DNA from: Gammaproteobacteria bacterium
GTDB lineage: Bacteria; Pseudomonadota; Gammaproteobacteria; Chromatiales; Chromatiaceae
DNA: 50,697 bases
Reading direction: 5' to 3'
Assembly (NCBI GenBank): GCA_019136395.1
Contig: JAGVUH010000082.1
Coordinates: forward strand, 1-50,697
Positions 1 through 10,000 of the stretch are shown here, in pieces. Positions within the stretch are counted from its first letter, which is position 1; every line of letters begins with the position of its first letter. Below the pieces are notes generated by a model that worked only from the letters and a program-made list of their open reading frames with translations, had not been told where the DNA came from and did no database searches. The position numbers and the translations under genes were made by a program.

Positions 1-455
1 CCCGGTGCGAGCCCCTGGTGCTGGCGCCCTGGCAGCCCGCCGCCGTGGTGCACGGCTGGCGGGAAGCGGGGCTCGGGCGCCTCGCCCCCCCGCAGGTGGC
101 GCAGCTGACGGCGCGCGGCGGTCTCTACCCGCGGCCCCTGGCCACGCTGGCGGCCGCCGTGGGCCAGGACCCGGCCCGCTGGCGCGAAGTCCTGGCGGCG
201 TGGCTGGAGGCCCCGGCGGACGCGGCGGACGTGACCGATCTGCTGGCGGTGCCGCCCCTATGGACCGTGCTGACGGTGCTGGCGAGCTATGGGGAAGCGG
301 CCAGCGCCGCGGATCTGCGGGAGCTGGAGGCCGGGAGCGACCTCGCGACCGTGGCGCGCGCCCTGGTGTGCGCCGCGCAGTTGGGTCTGGTCACGCCGGC
401 GGACGCGGGCCAGTGGCGGCTCGGCCCCGGCCTGGCCCGGCTGCTGGCGGTGTGA
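1..455 (+). CDS. Partial gene: winged-helix-like C-terminal part
   Basis: The reading frame is open to the left edge, so the 5' end lies outside the window; a GTG at 18 is in frame but need not be the start. About 150 residues are visible, ending at TGA 453-455. The last 70 residues look like a winged helix-turn-helix: a helix (PLWTVLTVLASYG), a second helix (AASAADLRELEAG), a recognition-like helix (LATVARALVCAAQLGLV) and a short wing (DAGQWRLGPGLARLL). This resembles small transcription-factor folds or the DNA-binding part of a larger protein. The next gene starts 10 bp downstream on the same strand, so the two are probably co-transcribed and related in function. The family was not recognised and no function is claimed. 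Confidence 0.6.
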   Translation, partial: RCEPLVLAPWQPAAVVHGWREAGLGRLAPPQVAQLTARGGLYPRPLATLAAAVGQDPARWREVLAAWLEAPADAADVTDLLAVPPLWTVLTVLASYGEAASAADLRELEAGSDLATVARALVCAAQLGLVTPADAGQWRLGPGLARLLAV

Positions 456-465
456 GGGGGCCGGC

Positions 466-1596
466 ATGTGGCGCTACTGGTGGTCGTTGTCCGGCCCGTA
501 CGGCTTTGTCACGGAGATTGTCGCCAGCCTGCGCGCGGGCCGTCACGCCGTTGTGCTGCTGCCGCAGCATGCCCCGCCGGGCCTGGCGGCGGCCGTGGCC
601 CAGGAGGTGGAACAGGACGCGGCCTGGGTCTGGACGCGGGTGCCGGTGGCGGCGCACGCGGATGGCCCGACAGCGTTCGGGCAGACCCTGCTCGGCGCCG
701 GGACGCCCGCCCGCTCCGTGGCCGACCTGGTCACGCATCCCACCCTGCGCGGCCGCGTGTTGTGGCTGGAAATCCCCGCGGCGGCGGCGTGGCCGGACTG
801 GGCGGCCTTCGTCACCGCCTTTGCCGCGGCCGCGGAACCCCTGGCGGTCATCGATCGCCCGCTGCTGCTGCTGAGCGTGACCGGCCTGGCGAGCGCGGCC
901 GGGCCGGAGCCCACGCGGCTGGTCAGTGTCTGCCCCTGGCGGGAGCGCCTGGACGACCTGGACATGCAACAATGGGCCGCCTACCTCCTGCGCCCCCTGT
1001 CACTGAACCCGGTGGAACGGCGCTTGCGGCGGGAACTGCTGGTGGCCCTGGCGGGCTTTGACCCCGGCTGTGCCCACCGCCTCAGCGCCGGCAGCCTGGA
1101 AGACTTGCTCCACCCCCACGCCCTCCTCGCCGCCTGCGCCGCCGACCGCGGCTGGCTCGCCGCCCCGCCCGCGCCGCGGGACTGGGCGGCGGGCGCTTAC
1201 GACCGCATCAACGGGCAGGATATCGACCACCTCGCGGCCCAGTGCGCGGCGCCGGAGGCGGCGGCGCAGGTCGAGGAGCGGCTGTGGCGGGCGCAGATGA
1301 CGGTTTTTTTTCCCTTGATCGAACAGTTGCGTCGGCGGCTGGTGGCCCGCTACCGCAAACACCTGCATCCCCCCTTTGATCTGCCCGGAGGGCGCAGCAT
1401 CCTGCACCCGGAGGATCTGGAGATCGGTCCGCTCAACCTCTTGCTGAGTAAAGCGCCGATCAGCTGGAGCCGCTCGGAGTTGCTGACCCGCCTGTGGACG
1501 CTGCGCAATGCCCTGGCGCACCTGACGCCGATGGGTTATCGCGAGCTGAAGGAGTTGCTGCTCACCATTGAGCGCAGTGATCTGTGGGCGTGCTGA
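466..1596 (+). CDS. Unknown protein with C-terminal HEPN-like RNALAH motif
   Basis: ATG at 466 is preceded by GAGGGGG (454-460), giving 376 residues. An open frame extends further upstream but runs into the previous gene. The N-terminal half alternates hydrophobic strands and helices (HAVVLLP, RVLWLEIP, PLLLLSVTG) as in a Rossmann or P-loop fold, but there is no GxxxxGK[ST] motif, so nucleotide binding is not supported. Near the C-terminus, residues 347-352 read RNALAH, which fits the R-x4-H signature of HEPN RNase domains, within a helical stretch (LLTRLWTLRNALAHLTP). HEPN proteins are common in toxin, abortive-infection and RNA-based defence systems. The pairing with an upstream winged-helix gene fits accessory cargo on a mobile element. 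The motif is short, so the HEPN call is tentative. Gene confidence is high. Confidence 0.8.
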   Translation: MWRYWWSLSGPYGFVTEIVASLRAGRHAVVLLPQHAPPGLAAAVAQEVEQDAAWVWTRVPVAAHADGPTAFGQTLLGAGTPARSVADLVTHPTLRGRVLWLEIPAAAAWPDWAAFVTAFAAAAEPLAVIDRPLLLLSVTGLASAAGPEPTRLVSVCPWRERLDDLDMQQWAAYLLRPLSLNPVERRLRRELLVALAGFDPGCAHRLSAGSLEDLLHPHALLAACAADRGWLAAPPAPRDWAAGAYDRINGQDIDHLAAQCAAPEAAAQVEERLWRAQMTVFFPLIEQLRRRLVARYRKHLHPPFDLPGGRSILHPEDLEIGPLNLLLSKAPISWSRSELLTRLWTLRNALAHLTPMGYRELKELLLTIERSDLWAC

Positions 1597-1640
1597 CACC
1601 CCCACCCCCGTCCGCCCGCGGGCGGACGGGGGTGGGGGTG
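1597..1640. terminator. Perfect palindrome between convergent genes, probable bidirectional terminator
   Basis: The 22 bases 1597-1618 are exactly complementary to 1619-1640. The arm is C/G-rich (two blocks of five C, then GTCCGCCCG). It begins directly after the stop of the + strand gene (1594-1596) and ends two bases before the stop of the - strand P1 gene (1643-1645). No T-run follows on either strand, so it is not a textbook intrinsic terminator, but position and symmetry suggest transcript ending or 3'-end protection for both genes. Confidence 0.6.
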
Positions 1641-1642
1641 GG

Positions 1643-4600
1643 TCAGGGCTGCCAGCGCGCGGGCGCGCTTTCCTGGTTTTTGTCGTTGATCGCCACCCCC
1701 TCCACCGCGAGCACGCCGCGGGCCAGTTGCGCGGCACTGAAGGTCAGCGCCGAGTAACTGCTCATGCCCGGGTTCTCCGGTTGCGTCGGCGCGTCGGCGT
1801 AGGTGATGAGCCAGCGGTATTTGGCCACCCGCCCCATGGGCGCCGTGCAGGTGATCTTCACCTTGAGCTGGGTCACGCCGTCGCCGCTGGGCTGCAGGCC
1901 GCAGGCCGGTGGCTCGCCTGGCACCAGCGTGACGTCCGCGGTGTGGGTCGCGTGGCGCCCATAGTCAGTCTCCAGGCTCAGGCTGACGGTATGCGGGCCG
2001 GGTTCCGTTACGTCGACGCGATAGCTGGAACTCAGTCCCTGGCCCATGAGCTGGCCGTCGAGGGCGAGGCTCACCGCCGTCACCTTTTCCTGGGCCAGCA
2101 GGCCGTCGACGTACCAATAGACCGTCACCGGGGCCGGGACGCGGTTCCAGCTGTCGCCCACCACGATCCGGCTGCTGGCGGTCAGCGGCGGCGGCGCGGC
2201 GACCTCGACCACGTCCTCCAGCACCACCGCGTTGCCGCGGCTGTCACTCACCCGCACCGTGACGGTATGCTGGCCGACGGTGGCGAAGGCGGCCGTGGCG
2301 TAACGTTCATGGGGCTGGTCCACCCCGGCGGCCGTGGGGAAATTCCAGGTGAAGGTGAAGTCCTCATCCCCGGTCACGCTTTGCCCCTGGCGCACGGTGT
2401 ACTGCTTGCGCACCGGGTCGTAGTGCTTCACCACCTTGCCGACGAGTTGGAAGGTCGGGAATTCATAGACCCAGGTGCGTAACGCCAGCGTCGCCTCGCG
2501 CTGGGTGGCCTCGCGATAACCCTGGACCCAGGCGCGGTAGGTCAGGGTCTGGGGCTCCGCCTCCGTGGGGGTATAGGTCAGGGTGTCGCCCGTCCGGGTG
2601 GTGCCATCGGGCAGCACCCATTCCCCGGTGGTAACCAGGTCCGCGGGCAGCGAGTAGTGCGGATAGGTGAGCGGGAAGGTCCTGGCGGTATAGGTGTAGC
2701 TTTTCCCCCGCTCGACAAAGCGCTCGCCCTCGATGCGCGGCGCGATCATGCGCGGGGTCTGGACGCGCAGGGTGCCGCGGACCGCCGTCCAGGCGCGCGG
2801 CGTGTCCGGCGCGGCGGCGTGGCGCGCCTGGAGCTCGACATACCAGGTGCCGACGATATCCGCCGGCAGTTCCAGACTGGCGGCGGTGCTGGTGAGCGGG
2901 GCGTCATCCGTCAGGCCGCGGCGCACCTGCCAGCGGTACTCCAGGGGCGCCTGGCCGGCGGCCGGCACCGCCGTCCAGGTCACCGGATGGTCGAGGAAGG
3001 TGAAGGTGTGCCCGTCGAGCGTCACCTCCGGCCGCGTGTAGACCTGGATGTGTCCGGGGGCGCACAGGGTCTGTTCGCCGCTGTGGCGGTTGGTGGTGGT
3101 GGCCCGGTAGTAATAGTGCCCGGCGGCGGTCAGGCGTTCGTTGAAGCCATAGGCCCGCGGCTTGGGCGGGGTGGTCGTGACCGGCGTCCAGGTGATCTGA
3201 TCCGGCGAGCGCTCCCAGGCCACGGCGCCAATATCGCCGTACCGGCCGCCGGCCGGGGCCAGCTTGAGGATCGCCACCATATTGGCCGGGCCATGCGGGA
3301 GGTTGGGCTTGATGACGCACCCCACCGCCGTGCCGTCCTCGACCCGGAGCGTCAGCGGCACGCCGACGATGGCATCCTCCATGACGAAGGCGCTGCCCAG
3401 AAACGTGGCGGTCGCCTCCACCCGGTAGCGCCCGGTCGCCAGCAGCCCCAGGGAGACCGTGAAGTGGCCGTCGGCGCCAATGGTGGTGACCGGGGCGCCC
3501 AGCGGGGTGCGCACGATGCCGCCCTCCTCGCCGCGGGTGACGTGATAGACCTGCACCCGCCAGGCGCCCATGGCCTCGGCATCATACTGATAGGCACCAC
3601 CCGTGTAGCGGCCGAAGTAGCCCTCCAGCACCACCGGGGTGAGATTGGTCGGCGTGGGCGGATGGATCAGGTTCAGCACCAGGCGATCTGGCAAGGCGCT
3701 GAAGCGCGCCGTGCCCTCGCTGAAGATTTCCGGATAGCGCGTGTAGTGCGCGCGCAGGCGCACGGTCTGCTCGTCCTCGACGCGGGCCAGGTCGGTGCGG
3801 ATGGGGGTGCGGGCATAGTCGCTCACCGAGGCGACCTCCTCCAGCACCGTGCCGCTGGCGTCATCGCTGACGCGCAAGGTCAGGCCGGTGTAGGGCGGGC
3901 TCTTGGCATGGGCCACCCCCGCCGTGGTCAGACCCGTGGTCGTCGGCCACACCCCGGTGGGCAGCCAGTCCTTGAAGCGGGCCAGGGTGGAGATGGGGGC
4001 ATAGGTCAAGACCGGCGGCGGCGGATCGAACAGGGGCACGCTGGCCGTCTGGGGGTCGCCGGCGGGGATAAAGCCCACCTGGCCGTTGACCGCCACCAGC
4101 AACCCCGGCTGGTAGCCCACGGTGGTCTCCGGGTCCGGGCTGTCCAGGTAGCCCTCGAGCAGCGCGCTGCTGAGCGGATGGAGCGCCAGGGAGGCGGGGA
4201 GCGTGGACCAGTGCACCGCGCAGCGCAGGGTACCGTCCGGGACGCTGGAAGCGCGGGTCGTGGCCGGGTCGAGCAGGCCCTCAATGCGTCCGCAGTGGCC
4301 CTCGCCGCTGTCGGCAACCTCGATCAGGGCGCGCTGCACCTTGCGCGCATAGGCCGCCTCGTCGGGGACGATGACCATGGCCGCCGCCGGCGACCAGGCG
4401 TGCACCGCTTCGACGAACACCGGCGCCTCGGGTCGTTCGATCTGGATGATCAGGGTCCCCACCCAGCCCGGGTCGAGCCCGTCACCGTCCGCCAGCGCCA
4501 GCGGCAGCTGCAGGCGGGATTGGGCGCGGGTGAAATCATAATCGGGCAGGGTCAGGCGGCTCCCCGGCTCCAGGCGCCGCCCGTCCACGAGCAACGCGCT

Positions 4601-6970
4601 CCGGGCGTCGGTGCTCCAGGCCACCAGCAGGTTGGCCGGGCCGGTGATGGGCAGGCCGCCGGCATCCATCAGCACCGCCGGATCGCTGGTCAGGGGCCAG
4701 TTGCCATTCTCCAGGCGCACCGGGACCGCTTCGTCGAGCACGGGCAGCCGGATGTGCGTGCCGTTCTCCGCGGTCAGGCCCAGGCGTGGCGGGGCAAAGG
4801 TAAAGGCCTGGACCGCGGTGGTCTGATTGCCGCTGGCGTCGCGCACCACCACCGTCAGGGTGTAGTCGTCCGCCGTCAGGCTGGGCAACATGACCGGGTA
4901 TTCCACCCGGTAGACGCTGGCCTTGAGATAGAAGCCCAGGCTGACATCGTCGCCCAACGGCCCCCCGGCAATGCTGGCGCTCAGCACCTGCGGCGCGGGG
5001 TCGGCGCCATCGGTGACGCGGAAATAGATGTCGCCGATATCCGCCACCGGCGCGCTGCCCAGCGCGGCGCCGCCCTCGACGAAGAAGCTGGCCGTGGGCG
5101 GCGAGCGGTCGACCGTCACCCCGTTGATCACCTTCGGCGCCGACTGATTGCCGAAGAAATCGCGGGCATACACGGTGATGGTGTAGGTGCCTTCCGGCAA
5201 GCCCGTCAGCGGCAGGCGCGCCTGCCACTGGTCGCTGCCCAGGGATTGCAGCAGGCTATGTTCCACGGTCACCGGGGTCCCGCCGCCGCTCGGCGCCGCC
5301 TCGCCCCACACCCGGACCACGTTGACACTGCTCCACCAGGCCCCGGTCAGGTACTCGCTGAGGCGGACGTCGAGTTCGCTGTTCTCCGCCACCGCCGTCA
5401 CCGTGGCGATGACCGGCGGCCGGGTGTCATGGCGGTGGGTGTACCAGGTGATGGGGCTGCGCAGGGTCTGCGCCGCATTGGTGATGCGCGCCTCGTAACC
5501 CAGCGCCTCCATGCCGTCGGCCGTGTCGCCGAATACGCGGTTGGGGGTGAGGCTGCAGCTGGTGGCGCCGGCGGGGATGTTGCAGCTGCCATCGTTGAGA
5601 TACCAGGCAATCTGGTCATAGGGGCGCGCCGCCGCGGTCAGGGTCACCCGGGTCAGGGTATCGACCTGGGTGCTCAGATAGGAATTACCGTGGAGATTAA
5701 AGGCCACCGGGCCGGCGTTGGCGTACTCGATGGCCACCCCGCTCAGCGCCGGCGTGGCGGGCACGCCGGCCGCCAGCACGACATCGGGGCGCACGGAGAC
5801 GGGGTAGTCCGTCGACCAGGCCATCGGCGCCGCGACGCGGAAGTCGGGGCTGAGCCCATTGGTCGCATCGATCTGGCTGACGGGCCGGTAGCTGAAATCG
5901 TAGGTCTTGTAGGCATAGTTCGCGTCGACGTAGTCGGCGGGGGTCGGCCAGGGATCCAGGCCCTGGGCGTGGAGCATGACGCCGGTGGGGTTGTACTCCC
6001 ACCAGGCGGCTTTGGGCAGGCGCACCAGCAGCTTCACCGGGTTGGTGTGGACGGTCATGCCCGGGGTATAGGGGTCATACCCGACGTAGGGACTGCCGGG
6101 CACGGGGTTGTTGCTGCTCGACGGGTTGTAGACGGCGAAGAGCTGCACCCCCGTGCCGGCGAACTCGCCATCGTAGAGCACCGGCATGTCGAGGGAGGCG
6201 GCATTGCCGGCGCGATCAAAGGCGATGAAGCGCAGCAGCAGGTCGCCGTCCCAGATGGGCAGATGCACCCCGCGCGCGACGCTGTTCTCGTTGCCGTTGC
6301 CCACCGCCAGGTCGGAACCGGCGAACACCGCGGCGGTCTCGTAGGCGACCTGACCGCTGTGCGGCCCGGCCAGATAGATGCTCTGGAAGCGCGCGTTGTC
6401 GGTGGCGAGGCCGGCATGGGCATCGGCGACGCCGCGGGCGACGATCCGCGCCACGCTATAACCCGACACCAGCGTCTCGGCGGTGAGGGGGTCGTGGTTG
6501 TTGGGCCAGCCGCCAAGCAAGGCGAAGCCGCCGCTCATGACCGGTGGCTGGCGATCGATGATCACCGCGTTGTCCTCGCGGGTGATCAGGGTGCCCTCGT
6601 GGCTGAGGATCTCGGCGCGCAAGGTGTGGCTGCCATCGAGCGCCGGGGCCGGCAGTTCCAGGGTGGCGCCGTAATAGGTGACGCCCCCCACGGTGATGCG
6701 ATCGTCGCCGGTCAGCGGCGGCGACTCGGCGGTCGCCAGCTGGGTGCCGCCGCGATACAGGGTGATTCGCAGCCGCCGGTCGATGCCCGCGGCGAGAATG
6801 AAGGCCATGTCCCCGGTGGGGTTGACCGCCGCCGTCTCGGGCTGCGCGGTCTTCGCCTGGCCGTAGGGATCGGTGTAGCTGTACTGCACCAGCACCCCGG
6901 CGTGCAGCCAGCCGCTGACGCCCAGGGCGATACTGGCCACCACCGCGCGCAAGAGTTTCAACATCGTCAT
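1643..6970 (-). CDS. Giant secreted Ig-like protein P1 with DUF4165-like N-terminus
   Basis: ATG at 6970 is preceded by GGAGG (6979-6983) with 8 nt spacing; a GTG one codon earlier is less likely. The product has 1775 residues. It begins with a Sec signal peptide (MTMLKLLRAVV...GWLHA) and a domain of about 120 residues starting VLVQYSYTDPYG that resembles DUF4165. A middle region with Ig-like strands follows (to about residue 620). The last 1150 residues are the module shared with P2-P5: Ig/PKD-like segments (for example FTFTWNFPTAAG and VRVSDSRGN) and a terminal domain with two cysteines (PPACGLQ...KITCTAPMG...YRWLITYADAP). There is no transmembrane anchor, LPXTG or autotransporter barrel. 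P1 aligns end to end with P2, so the two are tandem paralogues. A role as a surface or extracellular adhesin linked to conjugation is inferred. Confidence 0.85.
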   Translation of the reverse strand: MTMLKLLRAVVASIALGVSGWLHAGVLVQYSYTDPYGQAKTAQPETAAVNPTGDMAFILAAGIDRRLRITLYRGGTQLATAESPPLTGDDRITVGGVTYYGATLELPAPALDGSHTLRAEILSHEGTLITREDNAVIIDRQPPVMSGGFALLGGWPNNHDPLTAETLVSGYSVARIVARGVADAHAGLATDNARFQSIYLAGPHSGQVAYETAAVFAGSDLAVGNGNENSVARGVHLPIWDGDLLLRFIAFDRAGNAASLDMPVLYDGEFAGTGVQLFAVYNPSSSNNPVPGSPYVGYDPYTPGMTVHTNPVKLLVRLPKAAWWEYNPTGVMLHAQGLDPWPTPADYVDANYAYKTYDFSYRPVSQIDATNGLSPDFRVAAPMAWSTDYPVSVRPDVVLAAGVPATPALSGVAIEYANAGPVAFNLHGNSYLSTQVDTLTRVTLTAAARPYDQIAWYLNDGSCNIPAGATSCSLTPNRVFGDTADGMEALGYEARITNAAQTLRSPITWYTHRHDTRPPVIATVTAVAENSELDVRLSEYLTGAWWSSVNVVRVWGEAAPSGGGTPVTVEHSLLQSLGSDQWQARLPLTGLPEGTYTITVYARDFFGNQSAPKVINGVTVDRSPPTASFFVEGGAALGSAPVADIGDIYFRVTDGADPAPQVLSASIAGGPLGDDVSLGFYLKASVYRVEYPVMLPSLTADDYTLTVVVRDASGNQTTAVQAFTFAPPRLGLTAENGTHIRLPVLDEAVPVRLENGNWPLTSDPAVLMDAGGLPITGPANLLVAWSTDARSALLVDGRRLEPGSRLTLPDYDFTRAQSRLQLPLALADGDGLDPGWVGTLIIQIERPEAPVFVEAVHAWSPAAAMVIVPDEAAYARKVQRALIEVADSGEGHCGRIEGLLDPATTRASSVPDGTLRCAVHWSTLPASLALHPLSSALLEGYLDSPDPETTVGYQPGLLVAVNGQVGFIPAGDPQTASVPLFDPPPPVLTYAPISTLARFKDWLPTGVWPTTTGLTTAGVAHAKSPPYTGLTLRVSDDASGTVLEEVASVSDYARTPIRTDLARVEDEQTVRLRAHYTRYPEIFSEGTARFSALPDRLVLNLIHPPTPTNLTPVVLEGYFGRYTGGAYQYDAEAMGAWRVQVYHVTRGEEGGIVRTPLGAPVTTIGADGHFTVSLGLLATGRYRVEATATFLGSAFVMEDAIVGVPLTLRVEDGTAVGCVIKPNLPHGPANMVAILKLAPAGGRYGDIGAVAWERSPDQITWTPVTTTPPKPRAYGFNERLTAAGHYYYRATTTNRHSGEQTLCAPGHIQVYTRPEVTLDGHTFTFLDHPVTWTAVPAAGQAPLEYRWQVRRGLTDDAPLTSTAASLELPADIVGTWYVELQARHAAAPDTPRAWTAVRGTLRVQTPRMIAPRIEGERFVERGKSYTYTARTFPLTYPHYSLPADLVTTGEWVLPDGTTRTGDTLTYTPTEAEPQTLTYRAWVQGYREATQREATLALRTWVYEFPTFQLVGKVVKHYDPVRKQYTVRQGQSVTGDEDFTFTWNFPTAAGVDQPHERYATAAFATVGQHTVTVRVSDSRGNAVVLEDVVEVAAPPPLTASSRIVVGDSWNRVPAPVTVYWYVDGLLAQEKVTAVSLALDGQLMGQGLSSSYRVDVTEPGPHTVSLSLETDYGRHATHTADVTLVPGEPPACGLQPSGDGVTQLKVKITCTAPMGRVAKYRWLITYADAPTQPENPGMSSYSALTFSAAQLARGVLAVEGVAINDKNQESAPARWQP

Positions 6971-6978
6971 CACCTCGG

Positions 6979-6983
6979 CCTCC
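6979..6983 (-). promoter_or_regulatory. Ribosome binding site that fixes the P1 start
   Basis: GGAGG on the - strand lies 8 nt before ATG 6970. It supports that ATG over the GTG at 6973 and over the second ATG at 6964. Confidence 0.65.
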
Positions 6984-7065
6984 GCGGAGGCACAGCCAAC
7001 CCTAACCTCGGCGGGGACGTCGCCCCACCCCTGCCCTACCCGGCCCCGGGCCTGCCGGCGGCGCC

Positions 7066-10000
7066 TCAGGGCGTCCAGCGCGCCGTATTGCTCGCCTGGC
7101 CCTTGTCATTGACGGCCGTCACGGACACGCTGACCAGACCGCGCGCCAATTCCTCGGCGGTAAAGCGCACGGTATGCGCCGATTTCTGTCCCAGGTCCCT
7201 GGGGCTGGCCGGCGCATCGGCATAGGTCGCCAGCCATTGATAACTCGCCAGTTTGCCCATCGGCGTCGTGCAGGTCGCCCGCAGCTGCAGCGCGGTGACG
7301 GCATCGCCCTCCGCGGTCAGGGCGCACGCCGGCGGCGTCCCGGTGATCAGTTCGAAGCGATCACTGTGACTGACGGTGCGGCCATAACTGGTCTCCAGAT
7401 CGAAGCGCAGCTCATAGCTGCCCGCCTGCTCGATTAGCAGGGTGTAATAACTCTTCACGGCCTCGCTGATGAGTTCGCCGTTGACCGTCAGGCGCACGCC
7501 CGCCACCCGCTCCTTGGCCAGCAACCCATCCGCATACCAGCGCAGGGTGACGCTGGCGGGCGCGCGTGCCCAGCCATCGGCGATCTGGATCGCGGCGCTG
7601 GCGACCAGCGGGTCGGGTTCGGGCACGGTGAACGTATCCTCGAGGCGCACCTCGTGGCCGCGGGTATCGAACACGCGGGCGGCGACCGGGTAGGTCCCCG
7701 GCGTGGTCAGCGTCAGGGTGACACTGGTGTCACTGTGCTGTTCCACCGTGGCCGCCGCGGGGAAGGTCCACTGCACCCCGGGGCTTTCCGTGCCCGTGCG
7801 CGCCCCGGTCAGGCGCAGGGTGTAGGTCACCACCGCCGGGTCGATTTCCCGGCGCACGGTTTTATGGAACTGGGCGCTGGGAAAGACATAGGCCCACGGG
7901 CGCAGCTGCAGGGTGGTGGTGGTTTCCGTCTCGGCGCGGTAGCCGCTGACCCAGGCACGATAGCGCAGCACCTGCCCCTCGGCGGTGGTGGGGGTGTAGG
8001 TCAGGGTGGCGCCGGTCGCCAGGCTGCCATCGGGCAGCACCCATTCGCCGTCCACGGTCAGATCCGCCGGACCTTGCCCCGCGGCGAGGGCGTACACCTG
8101 CACGCTATAGGTGTAGGGCCGGCCGATCTCGACGCTGGCCTCGCCGATGATTTTCGGCCGGCTCAGGGACGGCGGGCTCACCTTCAGGGCGCGCACGGCC
8201 GTGCTCCAGGCATCCGGCACGTCCGGCGCATCGGCAAAGCGGCTGCGCAGGGTGGCGTACCAGGTGCCGGTGCGGTCGGCGGGCAAGCTCACGCTGGCGC
8301 CGGTCGCCACCAGGGGGTCCGGGTCGTCGCGCGCGCCGCGCTGAATCGTCCATTCATGCACCACCGCGCGCTCCGCGGGCGTCACCGTGGCGCTCCAGGT
8401 CACCGGGTGGTCGACAAAGGTCTGCAGGGCGCCGCTGATCGTCACCGCCGGCCGTTCGTACGCCTGCACGAGCAGGGGCGCGGCGGTATAGGTGGCGCCG
8501 GTGTAGCGGTTCCGGGTGGTGGCGCGATACCAGAAGCTGCCACTGGTGGTGATGGTCTCATTGAGCCCGAAACTCTTGCCCAGCCGGGCATCGCGCGCGA
8601 TCGTTTCCCAGGCGACGCCATCCCGGGAGCGTTCCCACGCCACCTGATCGACGTCCAGGGCGCGATAGGGATTGCTCAGGACCGCGCGGATGATATTCAG
8701 AAACGGCGGCCGCGCGGTGTCGCGCATCGCGTTCATGGTCACGACCACCGGGGTGCCGTCGTTGACGCGAATGCCCAGCGGGGTGCTCTCCACGACATCC
8801 TGCGCCACGACGCCGGCGCCCAGATAGGTGGCCGTGGCCACCAGGCGGTGTCCGCCGGCGGCCAGGAGGCCCAGGTTGAGGCTGAAGGCGCCATCCGCGG
8901 CGAGCTGCGTGGTCTCGCTGCCGACCTGCTGCCGGAGCAGTTTGCCGCCGCCGCCGGACACCTCGCGATAGACGCGGATGGCCCACTCACCCATGCGCGC
9001 GGCGGAATATTCGATCTGCCGCTGGTGATAGACGCCAAACTGGCCCTGCATGACCAGGGGTTCGGTATTCAGCGCCCCGCTGGGCGCCTGCAGGCGGATC
9101 AGCGAGCGCTCGGGGACGACGACGAAGCGGTAGGTCTCCTGCGTGGCGATCTCCGGCGCCCGCGCATAAAAGGCCCGGACCTGCAGGGTGACCGCGTCTT
9201 CCAGGGACGCGAGCTCGGTGAACAGCGGGGCGCGGGCATAGACCGAGGACGCGAGTTGATCAATCACGACCTCGCCCGTGGCCACGTTGGTCGCCACCAG
9301 GCCCACGCCCTTATAGGCGCCGGAACCGCGGGCGTAGAGGGTGCCGGCTTGGCTGCGGCCCAGCCAGGTGGGCCACTCGCCCGCGCCCAGCCACTCGACC
9401 TGGGCCGCTTTATCGCCGGTCGGGGTGAAACTGATCACCGGCGGGTCGGCGGTGATCAGGTCCAGGGTGTGCTCGGCGGCGGCCCCGGCGGGATAAAAGG
9501 CATACTGCCCCTGCTGCTTGATCAGCAGGCCGGGCTGGTAGGCGACGGTCGTCGTCGCGCCGGTCACGTCCAGATAGCCGCGCAGACGCGCCTGCTGGCC
9601 ACCGACCCCGGCCAGGCCTGTCGGCACCGTGGTCCAGGCGACGGCGCAGACGCTGTCGCCCTCCTGCCCCCGGGAGTCGTAGTAGCCCCGCGCCGGGTCA
9701 TGGGTGACCACCACGCCGGCGCAATAGCCCGGGGTGAGCGGTACCACCGCCAGCGAGGCCTCCTCGACCCGGGCGGCGTACACCGGCTCGCTTTGTTGAT
9801 ACGCCACTTCCGTGCCCACCTCCCAGGCCCGCAGGTCGGCGGTAAACAGCGGGGTGCCGTCCTGGAGGATTTCCACGCTCAATTGCCCGGCATACCCGGG
9901 GGTAATGGCCGCCGCCGCATCGGCCCACGCCAGCGGCAGGGTCAGGACGCTGTCCGTGGCGCCAAAGTCGTAACCGGCCAGGCGGATCTCCCCACCGGGC

